A stretch of 10,397 nucleotides of DNA from Planctomycetia bacterium (lineage in GTDB: Bacteria > Planctomycetota > Phycisphaerae > Phycisphaerales > SM1A02), in assembly GCA_005799475.1 (NCBI GenBank), contig SYGQ01000114.1, positions 1 through 10,397 of the forward strand, written 5' to 3'. Each line of letters opens with the position of its first letter. The first letter of the stretch is position 1. Shown one piece after another: positions 1 to 7,048 of this stretch. The notes under the pieces were generated by a model. The model was not told the DNA's origin and ran no database searches. It saw only the letters and a program-made list of their open reading frames with translations. The position numbers and the translations under genes are program-made.

Positions 1-525
1 CTCGACGACGGGCGTCTGACCGACGGTCAAGGGCGAACCGTGAACTTCGCCAACGCGCTCATCGTGATGACGAGCAACATTGGATCCAGTGTCATCCTCG
101 ACATGGCCGATGCCGGCGAGTCGGATGCCCTGATTGAGGCTCATGTGCGCGGACTGTTGAAGCAACACTTGAGGCCCGAACTCCTCAATCGCATCGACGA
201 AACCGTCGTGTTCCACCAGCTCTCGAAGGAGGAACTCGGCAAGATCACCGAGATTCAGATCGCAAATCTCCGCCGCCGCCTTGTGCAGCGCGGCCTCGGA
301 CTCGTCGTGACAACCGCCGCACGCGACGCACTGGCCGCTGAGGGCTACGACCCCCAGTTCGGTGCGCGTCCCCTGAAGCGAGTCGTCCAGCAGCGCATTG
401 AGAACCCGATCGCCTCGGGGATCCTCAGCGGCGGCTTCAAGGACGGCGACACGATCCGCGTGGACTATTCCGGAAAGTCGTTCACTCTGTCCACCGACGC
501 GCAACCTGACGCGCACGCGCGCTAA
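1..525 (+). CDS. clpB: ATP-dependent chaperone ClpB, C-terminal part (5' end outside window)
   Basis: ClpB is a hexameric AAA+ disaggregase that pulls aggregated proteins apart in the cytoplasm together with DnaK. Only the last 174 residues are present, and the frame is open from base 1. They cover the end of the second AAA+ domain. The fragment opens with LDDGRLTDGQGRTV, typical just after Walker B. It continues with the sensor-1 segment MTSN (fragment residues 23-26), the arginine-finger region RPELLNRIDE (58-67) and the sensor-2 motif GARPLKR (121-127). The tail after about residue 155 is short and polar. Walker A, Walker B, the middle domain and the first AAA+ domain must lie upstream. 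The wording of the arginine-finger and sensor-2 stretches fits ClpB better than ClpA or ClpC. The last 44 bp overlap the 3' end of the convergent GAF-domain gene. The family call is secure, but nothing can be said of the promoter. Confidence 0.95.
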   Translation, partial: LDDGRLTDGQGRTVNFANALIVMTSNIGSSVILDMADAGESDALIEAHVRGLLKQHLRPELLNRIDETVVFHQLSKEELGKITEIQIANLRRRLVQRGLGLVVTTAARDALAAEGYDPQFGARPLKRVVQQRIENPIASGILSGGFKDGDTIRVDYSGKSFTLSTDAQPDAHAR

Positions 526-913
526 GTGACTCGCGCTCGGCCCCGGTGTAGTCGCGCGGCGATCGATTGGCGATGCCAAGGACACCGACCACCTCCCCCG
601 CCTCGTCGAGGCACGGCACGGTGATGGCCCCTTCCATCCCGGTGGCCTTCGCGCCCGGCCGGACGACGCCGCTTGTGTCGGTCTGCAGGTTGCACACGGT
701 CACTGGTTCCTTGCGCTGTGCGGCGAGGCCCGCGAGCCCTTTGCCAACGGGAACCGTGCGGATGGCGTCCATGACCGGCGGCGGAAAGGCCCCGACGACG
801 GCGACGAGGTGGAGGAAGCCGTCGTCGCCAATCCGGTGCAGTGTGCCTGTCTCGGCGGCGAATGCGGTGACGATTTCGTCGAGCGTTGCCTGATCGTGAG
901 CGTGCGCGTTCAT
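482..913 (-). CDS. Small GAF-domain protein
   Basis: A 143-residue protein that is essentially one GAF domain, the fold that binds small ligands or acts as a sensor module. A segment with GKGLAGLAAQ and EPVTVCNLQTD is followed by GAITVPCLDEAGEVVGVLGIAN, the usual strand pattern of the GAF core. No kinase, cyclase or output domain is attached, so it may act as a stand-alone sensor or small-molecule enzyme. The cysteine pattern does not match free methionine-R-sulfoxide reductases, which are also short GAF proteins. The ATG at 913 was chosen because the domain starts soon after it, it lies 4 bp beyond the asnB stop, and TACTCT sits exactly 6 nt upstream. A longer open frame reaching to 1300 lies antisense within asnB and is not credible. 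The 3' end overlaps clpB by 44 bp. Ligand and role are unknown. Confidence 0.8.
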   Translation of the reverse strand: MNAHAHDQATLDEIVTAFAAETGTLHRIGDDGFLHLVAVVGAFPPPVMDAIRTVPVGKGLAGLAAQRKEPVTVCNLQTDTSGVVRPGAKATGMEGAITVPCLDEAGEVVGVLGIANRSPRDYTGAERESLSARARQVARRWTE

Positions 914-917
914 GGAC

Positions 918-2861
918 TCAGAGTAACCCGCTTGATCGCTGCGCCTGGACCCAACTCCGATACGACAGGAGCGACCAGATGAGGTGCCGATCCTCAAGAT
1001 GGCCGGCGAGGAATGCCTCCCATCGCGCGCGCACCGCGGGCGCGTCGAGGTGATCGTCGCGCGCAAGGCTGGCGGACGAAAGCAAGTCTTCGGCCCAGGG
1101 ACGCAGGTCGGTCCGGAGCCACTCGTGGATGGGGGCGCCAAAGCCCATCTTCGGGCTGCCCCCGAAACTCGGACCCAGCAACTTCCGAGCCAGTTGTCTC
1201 GAGAGCCACTTGCCGCCGTCGGCGTGGATCTTCGCCGACATCGGCACGCGCCACGCAAACTCCGCGACATCGCGATCGAGAAATGGCGAGCGCACTTCAA
1301 GCGCCATTGACATCGACGCGCGGTCGATCTTCACGAGGAGGTCGTCGACGAGAGAGTTGCAGAAGTCATCGTCCATCATCCACTGCGCACAGTCATCGTC
1401 GGTCATGGCGTCATCGGGTCCAGGGCTCGGCCCGGGGGGCACGCCGCGCACGAGGCCGTCTGCGCGCGTGGACTGCGCGTCAAGGAACGCCGCCGCGCGC
1501 TCGGCCTTCTCGCGCGGACGAGCGACGCCACGCGCGAGCCCGAGCCGCGTGAGGCCCGCGATGACCTCGTCCGGCGCGAGACGCGCAAAGGCGCGCAGCG
1601 ACGCGACCGCGAGGTGCCGCAGCGGACTGGGCAGCCCCCGCGCGAGTCTCCGAATCTGCGGCGCCACCGCGTATCGGTCATAGCCGCCCAAGAGTTCGTC
1701 GGCGCCGTCACCTGAGAGCGCCACGCGCACATGCGCTCGAGTCAGCGCGCAGAGCATGAGCGTTGGGACTTGACTGCTGTCAGCGAACGGTTCGTCGTAG
1801 ATCCCTTGCAGCTGCGGGACGATCGCCGTGGCGTCCCTTGCCGAGATGATCGCGCTCGTGTGATCGGTTCCGATGGTGCGTGCTGAATCGGCAGCCGCCT
1901 CGGTCTCGTCATACTCGGGAGAGTCAAACCCGATGGTGAACGAGCGCACCCTGGTCGATGCGTGCCGCGCCATGAGGGCGACGATGATCGCACTGTCGAC
2001 CCCACCCGAGAGAAACGCGCCCAGTGGGACATCGGAAGCCATGCGCCGCTCGACCGCGGCATCGAGAACCCGTTCGAAGTCGAGAAGGAGCGACGGGTCG
2101 TCTCGTCGAGGACCGAGTTGCCGTGCGCGAGCCATCTCTTCGCGCGCGGACCAGAACGAGTGAACCAAGGGGGCGATCGCCGGACCGCCATCACCGGTGC
2201 AACGAAGCGACACGAGCGTCCCCGGTGGCACTCGCGTGATGCCCGGATGAATGGTGCGCAGACCGCTGATGCACCCGTGCCGAAGGAGGTCATCGATGGC
2301 GACGGGGTCGACGCTGAGCCGTCCGGCCCCGGACACGCGCGCCAACTCGCGCAGCGCAGTCAACTCGCTGGCGAAGGCGAACACGCCGCCCATCCACCCC
2401 ATGACGAGCGGCTTCTTTCCGACACCGTCGCGCGCGAGCGTCAGCACGCGACGCGAGTGATCAAGCAGCGCGAATGCGAACATGCCGTTGAACCTTCGAG
2501 CAGCCTCTTCACACCCCCACTGATCGATGGCCTCGACCATGACCTCCGTGTCGCTGTGACCGCGCCACGCACGCGACGACACCGCATCGAGGTCGCGCCG
2601 GAGATCTGGCGCGTTGTAGAGCTCACCGTTGGCAGCGATCGTGACACGCCCCGAGGCACTCGTCATCGGCTGGTGGCCGTGCGACGAGAGGTCGATGATG
2701 GCAAGCCTCCGGTGCGCAAAGCCCACTCGCGTGGCCGCGTCCCACAGCAGCCCGTGATCGTCTGGGCCGCGATGGGCCAGCGGCGCTCCCATGGCGGCGA
2801 GCGCACCCGCTGGATCCCGGAGCGCCCCGCGGGGATCGAAGAGGCCCGCGATGCCGCACAT
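918..2861 (-). CDS. asnB: Asparagine synthase (glutamine-hydrolysing)
   Basis: Transfers the amide nitrogen of glutamine to an ATP-activated carboxylate, normally aspartate to asparagine, in the cytoplasm. The 647-residue protein starts MCGIAGLFDP, so Cys2 becomes the N-terminal nucleophile after removal of Met. The class II glutaminase domain shows RGPD (31-34), RRL (51-53), NGELYN (78-83) and SDTEV (103-107). The synthetase domain has the PP-loop SGGVDS (285-290), the YDEPFADSSQVPT stretch near 355-367 and SGDGADELLGGY (383-394). All key residues are present. It is longer than E. coli AsnB (about 550) and resembles the long form common in other phyla, which is sometimes found in polysaccharide or modification clusters. 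No such genes lie nearby, so plain asparagine synthesis is the simplest reading. A GAF-domain gene follows 4 bp downstream. TATCTT ends 6 nt before the ATG, and no Shine-Dalgarno sequence is visible. Confidence 0.95.
   Translation of the reverse strand: MCGIAGLFDPRGALRDPAGALAAMGAPLAHRGPDDHGLLWDAATRVGFAHRRLAIIDLSSHGHQPMTSASGRVTIAANGELYNAPDLRRDLDAVSSRAWRGHSDTEVMVEAIDQWGCEEAARRFNGMFAFALLDHSRRVLTLARDGVGKKPLVMGWMGGVFAFASELTALRELARVSGAGRLSVDPVAIDDLLRHGCISGLRTIHPGITRVPPGTLVSLRCTGDGGPAIAPLVHSFWSAREEMARARQLGPRRDDPSLLLDFERVLDAAVERRMASDVPLGAFLSGGVDSAIIVALMARHASTRVRSFTIGFDSPEYDETEAAADSARTIGTDHTSAIISARDATAIVPQLQGIYDEPFADSSQVPTLMLCALTRAHVRVALSGDGADELLGGYDRYAVAPQIRRLARGLPSPLRHLAVASLRAFARLAPDEVIAGLTRLGLARGVARPREKAERAAAFLDAQSTRADGLVRGVPPGPSPGPDDAMTDDDCAQWMMDDDFCNSLVDDLLVKIDRASMSMALEVRSPFLDRDVAEFAWRVPMSAKIHADGGKWLSRQLARKLLGPSFGGSPKMGFGAPIHEWLRTDLRPWAEDLLSSASLARDDHLDAPAVRARWEAFLAGHLEDRHLIWSLLSYRSWVQAQRSSGLL
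920..925 (-). promoter_or_regulatory. -10-like hexamer of the GAF-domain gene
   Basis: TACTCT on the minus strand, 6 nt before the ATG at 913. It shares one base with the asnB TGA stop (918-920). This would give the GAF gene its own leaderless transcript besides any read-through from asnB. Confidence 0.45.
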
Positions 2862-2867
2862 GGGATG

Positions 2868-2873
2868 AAGATA
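2868..2873 (-). promoter_or_regulatory. -10-like hexamer of asnB
   Basis: TATCTT on the minus strand, 6 nt before the asnB ATG. No clear -35 element or Shine-Dalgarno sequence is visible. The site is 12 bp from the -10-like hexamer of the divergent lipoprotein gene. Confidence 0.6.
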
Positions 2874-2885
2874 CGCCGTTGCGCG

Positions 2886-2891
2886 TAGGCT
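2886..2891 (+). promoter_or_regulatory. -10-like hexamer of the lipoprotein gene
   Basis: TAGGCT, 6 nt before ATG 2898. It decides the start among three adjacent candidates (GTG 2895, ATG 2898, ATG 2901). No good -35 match is seen at the usual distance, which lies within the asnB start region. Confidence 0.55.
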
Positions 2892-2897
2892 GCAGTG

Positions 2898-3914
2898 ATG
2901 ATGAAGTTACCTCTTGGTGTCATGGTCTCCCTTGTGCTCGCCGGGTGCGGTGGTGTCTCCGATGCGTTGCCTGCCTCACAAGTGAGTGCGAAGGCTGGAA
3001 CCGTGGTCCGCGTCTCCACCCTCGTGTCGAGCACACTTGCGAGTGAGAGCGTCGCAGCGATCGCCGCACAGATGGCCAAGTCGAAGATCCCGCAAGTGGT
3101 CATGGGCTCGGGTCTCGTCACGCTCAACGCGGCCTCGATCGACCCTGCAGCCAATCCCGCCCTTCAGGCCTTCGATGAATCGATGGCGCAGTTGCGCGAG
3201 GCCGGAGCGAGCACGATCTGGTTCGTTGTCGACGAGGCCGATGGCGTCGAGACCTTGTCACAGTTCGGGGACGGCCCCAACGATGGCCTGGTGTGGCTCG
3301 TTCAGACGGACGGGCGCATGGGCGCGGGGCAACTTGCGGAGCTCGCCACGAAACTCTTGGGCTCGAAGGTGGACGCGACGAGTGTCGGCGGCGGGTGGTT
3401 CCGCATCACGGACCCCAGCGCCAGCGAAGCCCCCGCCATCACCGATCCGAGCCCCGAGAACGCGACGGCTCTTCAGGCGTCTGCAATGGTGTTCGGACAG
3501 TCGACAGTGAGTTGCGGCATGCTGGTCACTCCTGCGATGCGGGCGAGTTGGCAGGACGGAATGGCCGAAAGCAATCCGATGCTCGCAGGGATTGCCTCGG
3601 GGTTCGGTGAGTCCATCGACGACTTGCAAGCACTCTCCGTGGGCGTCGATCTTGGCCCGTCACCGGCGATTCGTGGCCAGTTTCGATTCTCGACGCCCGA
3701 CGCCGCCAATGAGTTTGCCGACGAATGGAGTCAGGCGTGCGATGGCATGGCGATGATGGCGGGGATGATGCTCGCGGCGCCCAAGGAAGATGGATCCCCA
3801 TCGGTGGATCCCAAGGTCTTTCGCTCGATGGCTGAGGCGCTCCGCTTCAAGCAGGCCGAGTCTTCGCTCAATCTCACGATTGACGGTCCGGTCTGGCCGA
3901 TGCTGATCCCCTGA
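2898..3914 (+). CDS. Putative lipoprotein of unknown function
   Basis: A 338-residue protein I do not recognise. It starts MMKLPLGVMVSLVLAGC, a short type II signal peptide with lipobox LAGC and the lipidation cysteine at residue 17, so it is probably exported and membrane-anchored. The rest looks like a soluble alpha/beta protein with Ala/Ser-rich stretches. There are two further cysteines near residues 206 and 280, and a methionine-rich patch (GMAMMAGMM) at about 282-290. No further membrane segment or known motif is apparent. GTG 2895, ATG 2898 and ATG 2901 are all in frame. ATG 2898 is preferred because TAGGCT (2886-2891) lies exactly 6 nt upstream, as at the neighbouring genes. It is divergent from asnB and converges on aroC with a 16 bp gap, so it is probably a single-gene transcript. 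That it is a real gene is likely, but its function is not inferable. Confidence 0.75.
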   Translation: MMKLPLGVMVSLVLAGCGGVSDALPASQVSAKAGTVVRVSTLVSSTLASESVAAIAAQMAKSKIPQVVMGSGLVTLNAASIDPAANPALQAFDESMAQLREAGASTIWFVVDEADGVETLSQFGDGPNDGLVWLVQTDGRMGAGQLAELATKLLGSKVDATSVGGGWFRITDPSASEAPAITDPSPENATALQASAMVFGQSTVSCGMLVTPAMRASWQDGMAESNPMLAGIASGFGESIDDLQALSVGVDLGPSPAIRGQFRFSTPDAANEFADEWSQACDGMAMMAGMMLAAPKEDGSPSVDPKVFRSMAEALRFKQAESSLNLTIDGPVWPMLIP

Positions 3915-3930
3915 GCGTCTGAGAGCGCCA

Positions 3931-5103
3931 TCAGGGCGCGTGAAGCCGTCGCGCCGAGGCCATGAAGGCCTGATGGTTGGCGCGCATTTCGCGCAACGAG
4001 TCGCCGCCAAACTTCTCGCACAGCGCGCGCGCGATCTCGAAGGCGACGACATGCTCCATGACGACGCTCGCGGCGGCGATCGCGCTGACATCGCTGCGTT
4101 CGTACTCGCTTGTGACAGCCTCGTGCGTCCGCAGGTCGACGCTGGGCATTCCCCTCAAGAGCGTCGAGATCGGCTTCATCGCCCCGCGAACAACGATCGG
4201 CATGCCGTTGCTCATGCCGCCCTCGAGCCCACCGGCGTTGTTCGTCGCTCGCACGAAGCCAAGCGATGCCTCGTTCGCGCGTGACGCGTCGTAGGCGATC
4301 GCGTCGTGCACTTGGCTGCCCATGCGCCGCGCGACATCCTTCCCGAGGCCTATCTCGACGGCCTTGAAGGCTTGAATGCCCATGACGGCGCCAGCGAGTC
4401 GCGCGTCGAGGCGGCTTCGCCAACTCTCGCAACTCCCGAGGCCGGGCATCACGCCGAAGACATGGACCTCGCACAGGCCCCCGACCGTGTCGCGTTCAAC
4501 CTTTGCCTTGTGGATCCCATCGATCATTCGCGCCGATGCCGCCGTGTCGGGGCAGTTCACTTCGCTCGCGTCGCGCTCGCGCCGAAGCGCCACAAGATCC
4601 GCGGCCATCGGTGCCACTTCGGTTGCCGCGTCGAAACTCGCGCGCACGAAACCGTACGCGTCGATCCCAAACTCGCGGAGAAGGCATCCCGCGACGGCGC
4701 CGGCAGCCACGCGCGCGGCGGTCTCGCGCGCGCTCGCTCGTTCAAGGGTCAGACGGCAGTCAGTGGTGAGCCATTTCACGCTGCCGGCGAGGTCCGCATG
4801 CCCGGGTCGTGGACGATGGATCGGCGGCGTCTTGGCAGGATCCTCAAGGCGCGAATCCGCGTTGACAATCTCGATCGCGATGGGCGAGCCGATGCTCATG
4901 CCGGCGCGAACTCCAGAGATGAAGCGTGCCTCGTCGGACTCAATTCGCTGCCGTGCCCCTCGGCCGTAACCGCCTTGGCGCCGACGCAGTTCCGCGTTGA
5001 TCCACGCGGCATCGATGGACACACCCTCAGGCATGCCCTCGATGAGCGCGATCAAGCCCGGCCCATGCGATTCCCCCGCCGTGCGGTAGTCCAGCGCGGT
5101 CAT
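3931..5103 (-). CDS. aroC: Chorismate synthase
   Basis: Catalyses the last shikimate-pathway step: loss of phosphate from 5-enolpyruvylshikimate-3-phosphate to give chorismate, using reduced FMN as cofactor. The 390 residues match the family throughout: GESHG at 10-14 with the catalytic His13, RPGHAD at 99-104, ERASARETAARVAAG at 121-135, NNAGGLEGGMSNG at 288-300, and ERSDV at 335-339 with Asp338. The length is typical of the bacterial enzyme, and all three family signatures look intact. The ATG at 5103 gives the expected N-terminus (MTALDYRTAGESHG). TAGGAT lies 6 nt upstream and there is no Shine-Dalgarno sequence. aroDE lies 290 bp upstream on the same strand, putting three pathway activities together. 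An 18-bp inverted repeat and the -10-like site lie between them, so aroC probably has its own promoter. Confidence 0.97.
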   Translation of the reverse strand: MTALDYRTAGESHGPGLIALIEGMPEGVSIDAAWINAELRRRQGGYGRGARQRIESDEARFISGVRAGMSIGSPIAIEIVNADSRLEDPAKTPPIHRPRPGHADLAGSVKWLTTDCRLTLERASARETAARVAAGAVAGCLLREFGIDAYGFVRASFDAATEVAPMAADLVALRRERDASEVNCPDTAASARMIDGIHKAKVERDTVGGLCEVHVFGVMPGLGSCESWRSRLDARLAGAVMGIQAFKAVEIGLGKDVARRMGSQVHDAIAYDASRANEASLGFVRATNNAGGLEGGMSNGMPIVVRGAMKPISTLLRGMPSVDLRTHEAVTSEYERSDVSAIAAASVVMEHVVAFEIARALCEKFGGDSLREMRANHQAFMASARRLHAP

Positions 5104-5109
5104 GGCGCG

Positions 5110-5115
5110 ATCCTA
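5110..5115 (-). promoter_or_regulatory. -10-like hexamer of aroC
   Basis: TAGGAT on the minus strand, 6 nt before the aroC ATG. It is part of a 24-nt block nearly identical to that at 7035-7058. No recognisable -35 element. Confidence 0.6.
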
Positions 5116-5160
5116 GCCACCCACGCGCGACGCCCGTGGCCTAGTGCATCCTCGGGAAGA

Positions 5161-5178
5161 TGTCCTCAACTGAGGACA
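5161..5178 (-). terminator. 18-bp inverted repeat, possible aroDE terminator or operator
   Basis: TGTCCTCAACTGAGGACA is a perfect 8-bp inverted repeat around a 2-nt centre, so an RNA hairpin would have about 7 pairs and a 4-nt loop. On the minus strand it is followed by TCTTCCC, only a weak T-rich tail. It lies after aroDE and about 46 bp upstream of the aroC -10-like site. It could end the aroDE transcript or be bound by a dimeric regulator of aroC. Confidence 0.4.
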
Positions 5179-5393
5179 CTTCCTTGTTGTTGCCAGGCTT
5201 GAAGACGATCGGCCCTCGCTGTCGCCTCAAACGCGGTCTTCGCTTTGGTCACCGCATCGGCAGACTTCTGTTCGGCGGTGAACGAGTCACCGCTGAGTGG
5301 AGCGCCATTCGGCAACGGCGCGGGCACTCCGCGATTGGGCGGCCCAAGAAGTGTGCCGCCCGTCTGCTTGGCTGCCGTTGCTGGCGCAGTCGA
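5166..5393 (-). other. 75-codon open stretch in frame with, and directly after, the aroDE stop
   Basis: After the aroDE TGA (5394-5396) the same frame stays open for 75 codons and ends at TGA 5166-5168, inside an 18-bp inverted repeat. It would encode a Pro/Gly-rich linker (LLGPPNRGVPAPLPNGAPL) and then an Ala/Lys/Gln-rich helix (FTAEQKSADAVTKAKTAF onward). Shikimate dehydrogenases normally end where the aroDE stop is, so this would be an extra tail made by readthrough, a tail lost by a nonsense mutation, or a separate 53-residue gene starting at GTG 5327. No -10-like TANNNT precedes that GTG. At this GC content a stretch this long could also be chance. I recognise no family. Confidence 0.3.
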
Positions 5394-6995
5394 TCAACCG
5401 CGCGGAGGCAACTTCCCAGTCCAGGCCTTGAACTGGAGTGCGGCCTGCGCCTCGAACATCGACTCGCCACCGAGTGTGCGAGCGCCCGCGGACATCGCAC
5501 GCTTGAGAAGCGGCGTGTCCTTGGGCGTGTAGACCGCGTCGAAGACCAGCACCGATTCGTCGAGTTCCACTCGCTCGGGCAGCGGATCGCCCTCGGGAGT
5601 AGCACCGCCTTGCATCCCCACTGTCGTGCAATTGGCGATGAGGTCGAAGCGCTCAGCCCCCATGTGGGCGCTCGAATGCGCAACAACCTCGGGATGCGCG
5701 TGCGCACTGCGCGAGGATCCCTTTCGCTTCGGCCGTTCATACGAGTTGGCGATCGCGGCGGCGTGCCGAGGCGTGCGATTGAGGATCGTGACCGACGCGC
5801 CCGCGGCGGCGAGTGCGGCGACCGCAGCCCGCGCCGCGCCGCCGGCACCGAGGACGAGTGCACGCGCGCCCTTCAGTTCGCGCCCTCGTCGACCGTGCGC
5901 CATCGCCGCACCAAGAACCTCTTCGAGGGCAAGGACATCGGTGTTCAGCCCGCGCAGGGCGCCTGAGGCTCCGTGCACAATCGTGTTGACCGCACCCGCG
6001 CGCCTCGCGGACTCCTCAATCGTGCCGGCGCACTCCTCGAGGTAGCGCAGGGCGTGCACCTTGTGGGGAGCCGTCACGGCTGCGCCGCTGAAATCAAGTC
6101 CCTTGCACGCGAGAAACTCGCCAAGCGTGGCCTTGAAGGCCTCCCAAATCGGCGCGACTGAGATCGGGAAGAGCCGCCCGTTCACCTTCGCGGCGCGAAA
6201 CCATGCATTGTGCACCGCGGGTGACCGCGAGTGCGAGATGGGATAGCCCATCACGCCGAAGACACGAGTGGACGAATCGATCGAACGGATCGACCACTCG
6301 TTGAGAAGTTCGTGCAGTGATGGCTGGCCGGGCGCGGTCCCATGCTCGTCGAGGCGCGCGTAGGTGAGGAACCCACCGAACTTCGGCGCGAGGACTCGGC
6401 TCATGAGCCCGTGCTCACCCATGCAGAGTGCAATCGTTGGCTTCGCGCGCGCCTGCATGAGTTCGAAGGCCTCAAGGTTGTCCCGCTCGGTCCGCGCCGT
6501 CCACGCGATCTTGGCGATCGCGGCAGATGGATCCGCCCACAGCTCAGCGGTCTTGCCCGACAGTCCCGGCGGGCGGCCGCGGAAGTCGTGGAACGAGAGG
6601 ATCACTCGAGGCGAATCTTCGTGCCCCTCGCGACGATGGCGAGACGCGACGAACTCCTTGGTTTGCTGGCTCTCGCGGACCGCGGAGAGTTCGATGTCGA
6701 GGTATGCCGGGGGGGCCTGCGCATCAGCGAGCGCGCTCCAGATGCGCAGCCGGTCGGCCTCATCGCCGGAGAACGCGCCGCCTTCGCTCTCATCTCGGAT
6801 GGTCACGATGCACGGCAGCGGGCTCTCGCGCACAAGCCGCATCGCCGCCTGCACCGCCTCTTCAGCCTCAGCCATGGCATCGATGCGCCACTCGACCATG
6901 TCCGCGCCGAGCGCTTTCGCCTCGGCGGCATGCTCCAACGCACGCGAGGCGGCGTCGGCGCGCACCACCGGGATGGCCACCACCACGAGTGTCAC
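5394..6995 (-). CDS. aroDE: Bifunctional 3-dehydroquinate dehydratase (type I) / shikimate dehydrogenase
   Basis: A fusion carrying out shikimate-pathway steps 3 and 4: dehydration of 3-dehydroquinate, then NADPH-dependent reduction of 3-dehydroshikimate. Residues 1-230 are a type I (Schiff-base) dehydratase: EWRID (35-39), catalytic His136 in LSFHDF, Schiff-base Lys162 in IAKIAW, Arg200 in MGEHGLMSR, and Gln224 in APGQ. Residues 244-533 are shikimate dehydrogenase: GYPISHSRSP (Ser254, Ser256), VTAPHK with Lys312, GAVNT (Asn337), GLNTD (Asp353), the nucleotide-binding loop GAGGA (383-387), NRT (406-408, favouring NADP), and ESMFEAQAALQF near the end. The segment at about 418-448 is longer than usual and rich in His, Ser and Arg. 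Comparable fusions are known in plants and in PVC-group bacteria. GTG 6995 was chosen because the protein starts with the first strand there and TAGCCT lies 7 nt upstream. The frame stays open after the TGA stop. Confidence 0.95.
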   Translation of the reverse strand: MTLVVVAIPVVRADAASRALEHAAEAKALGADMVEWRIDAMAEAEEAVQAAMRLVRESPLPCIVTIRDESEGGAFSGDEADRLRIWSALADAQAPPAYLDIELSAVRESQQTKEFVASRHRREGHEDSPRVILSFHDFRGRPPGLSGKTAELWADPSAAIAKIAWTARTERDNLEAFELMQARAKPTIALCMGEHGLMSRVLAPKFGGFLTYARLDEHGTAPGQPSLHELLNEWSIRSIDSSTRVFGVMGYPISHSRSPAVHNAWFRAAKVNGRLFPISVAPIWEAFKATLGEFLACKGLDFSGAAVTAPHKVHALRYLEECAGTIEESARRAGAVNTIVHGASGALRGLNTDVLALEEVLGAAMAHGRRGRELKGARALVLGAGGAARAAVAALAAAGASVTILNRTPRHAAAIANSYERPKRKGSSRSAHAHPEVVAHSSAHMGAERFDLIANCTTVGMQGGATPEGDPLPERVELDESVLVFDAVYTPKDTPLLKRAMSAGARTLGGESMFEAQAALQFKAWTGKLPPRG

Positions 6996-7002
6996 GCCGC
7001 AA

Positions 7003-7008
7003 AGGCTA
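7003..7008 (-). promoter_or_regulatory. -10-like hexamer of aroDE
   Basis: TAGCCT on the minus strand, 7 nt before GTG 6995, one base further than at the other genes. It supports GTG 6995 as the start, since an upstream start would place the signal inside the gene. Confidence 0.5.
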
Positions 7009-7036
7009 CCGATCCCTTCGCGCAAGGGCGCATCGC

Positions 7037-7042
7037 TAGGAT
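7037..7042 (+). promoter_or_regulatory. -10-like hexamer of the DUF2470-like gene
   Basis: TAGGAT, 6 nt before GTG 7049. It is divergent from the aroDE site, with 28 bp between the two hexamers. It lies in the block shared with aroC. Confidence 0.6.
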
Positions 7043-7048
7043 CGCGTC

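Noticed and set aside
914..1300. Upstream extension of the GAF-domain frame
   Set aside because: It is antisense to the end of asnB and Arg/Ser-rich. The GAF domain and the start signal fit the ATG at 913.
1962..2888. 308-codon open frame antisense to asnB on the plus strand
   Set aside because: It lies within a secure asnB gene, has Arg/His-rich composition and no domain. Such frames are common opposite GC-rich coding DNA.
3925..3939. GCGCC-ATCAG-GGCGC hairpin between the convergent lipoprotein and aroC ends
   Set aside because: It has only five pairs and no T-tract, and such short GC repeats are frequent here. It is placed where a bidirectional terminator might be, but the evidence is too weak to call.
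4306..5202. 298-codon plus-strand frame opposite aroC
   Set aside because: It is a mirror of aroC codons with no recognisable motif and no start signal.
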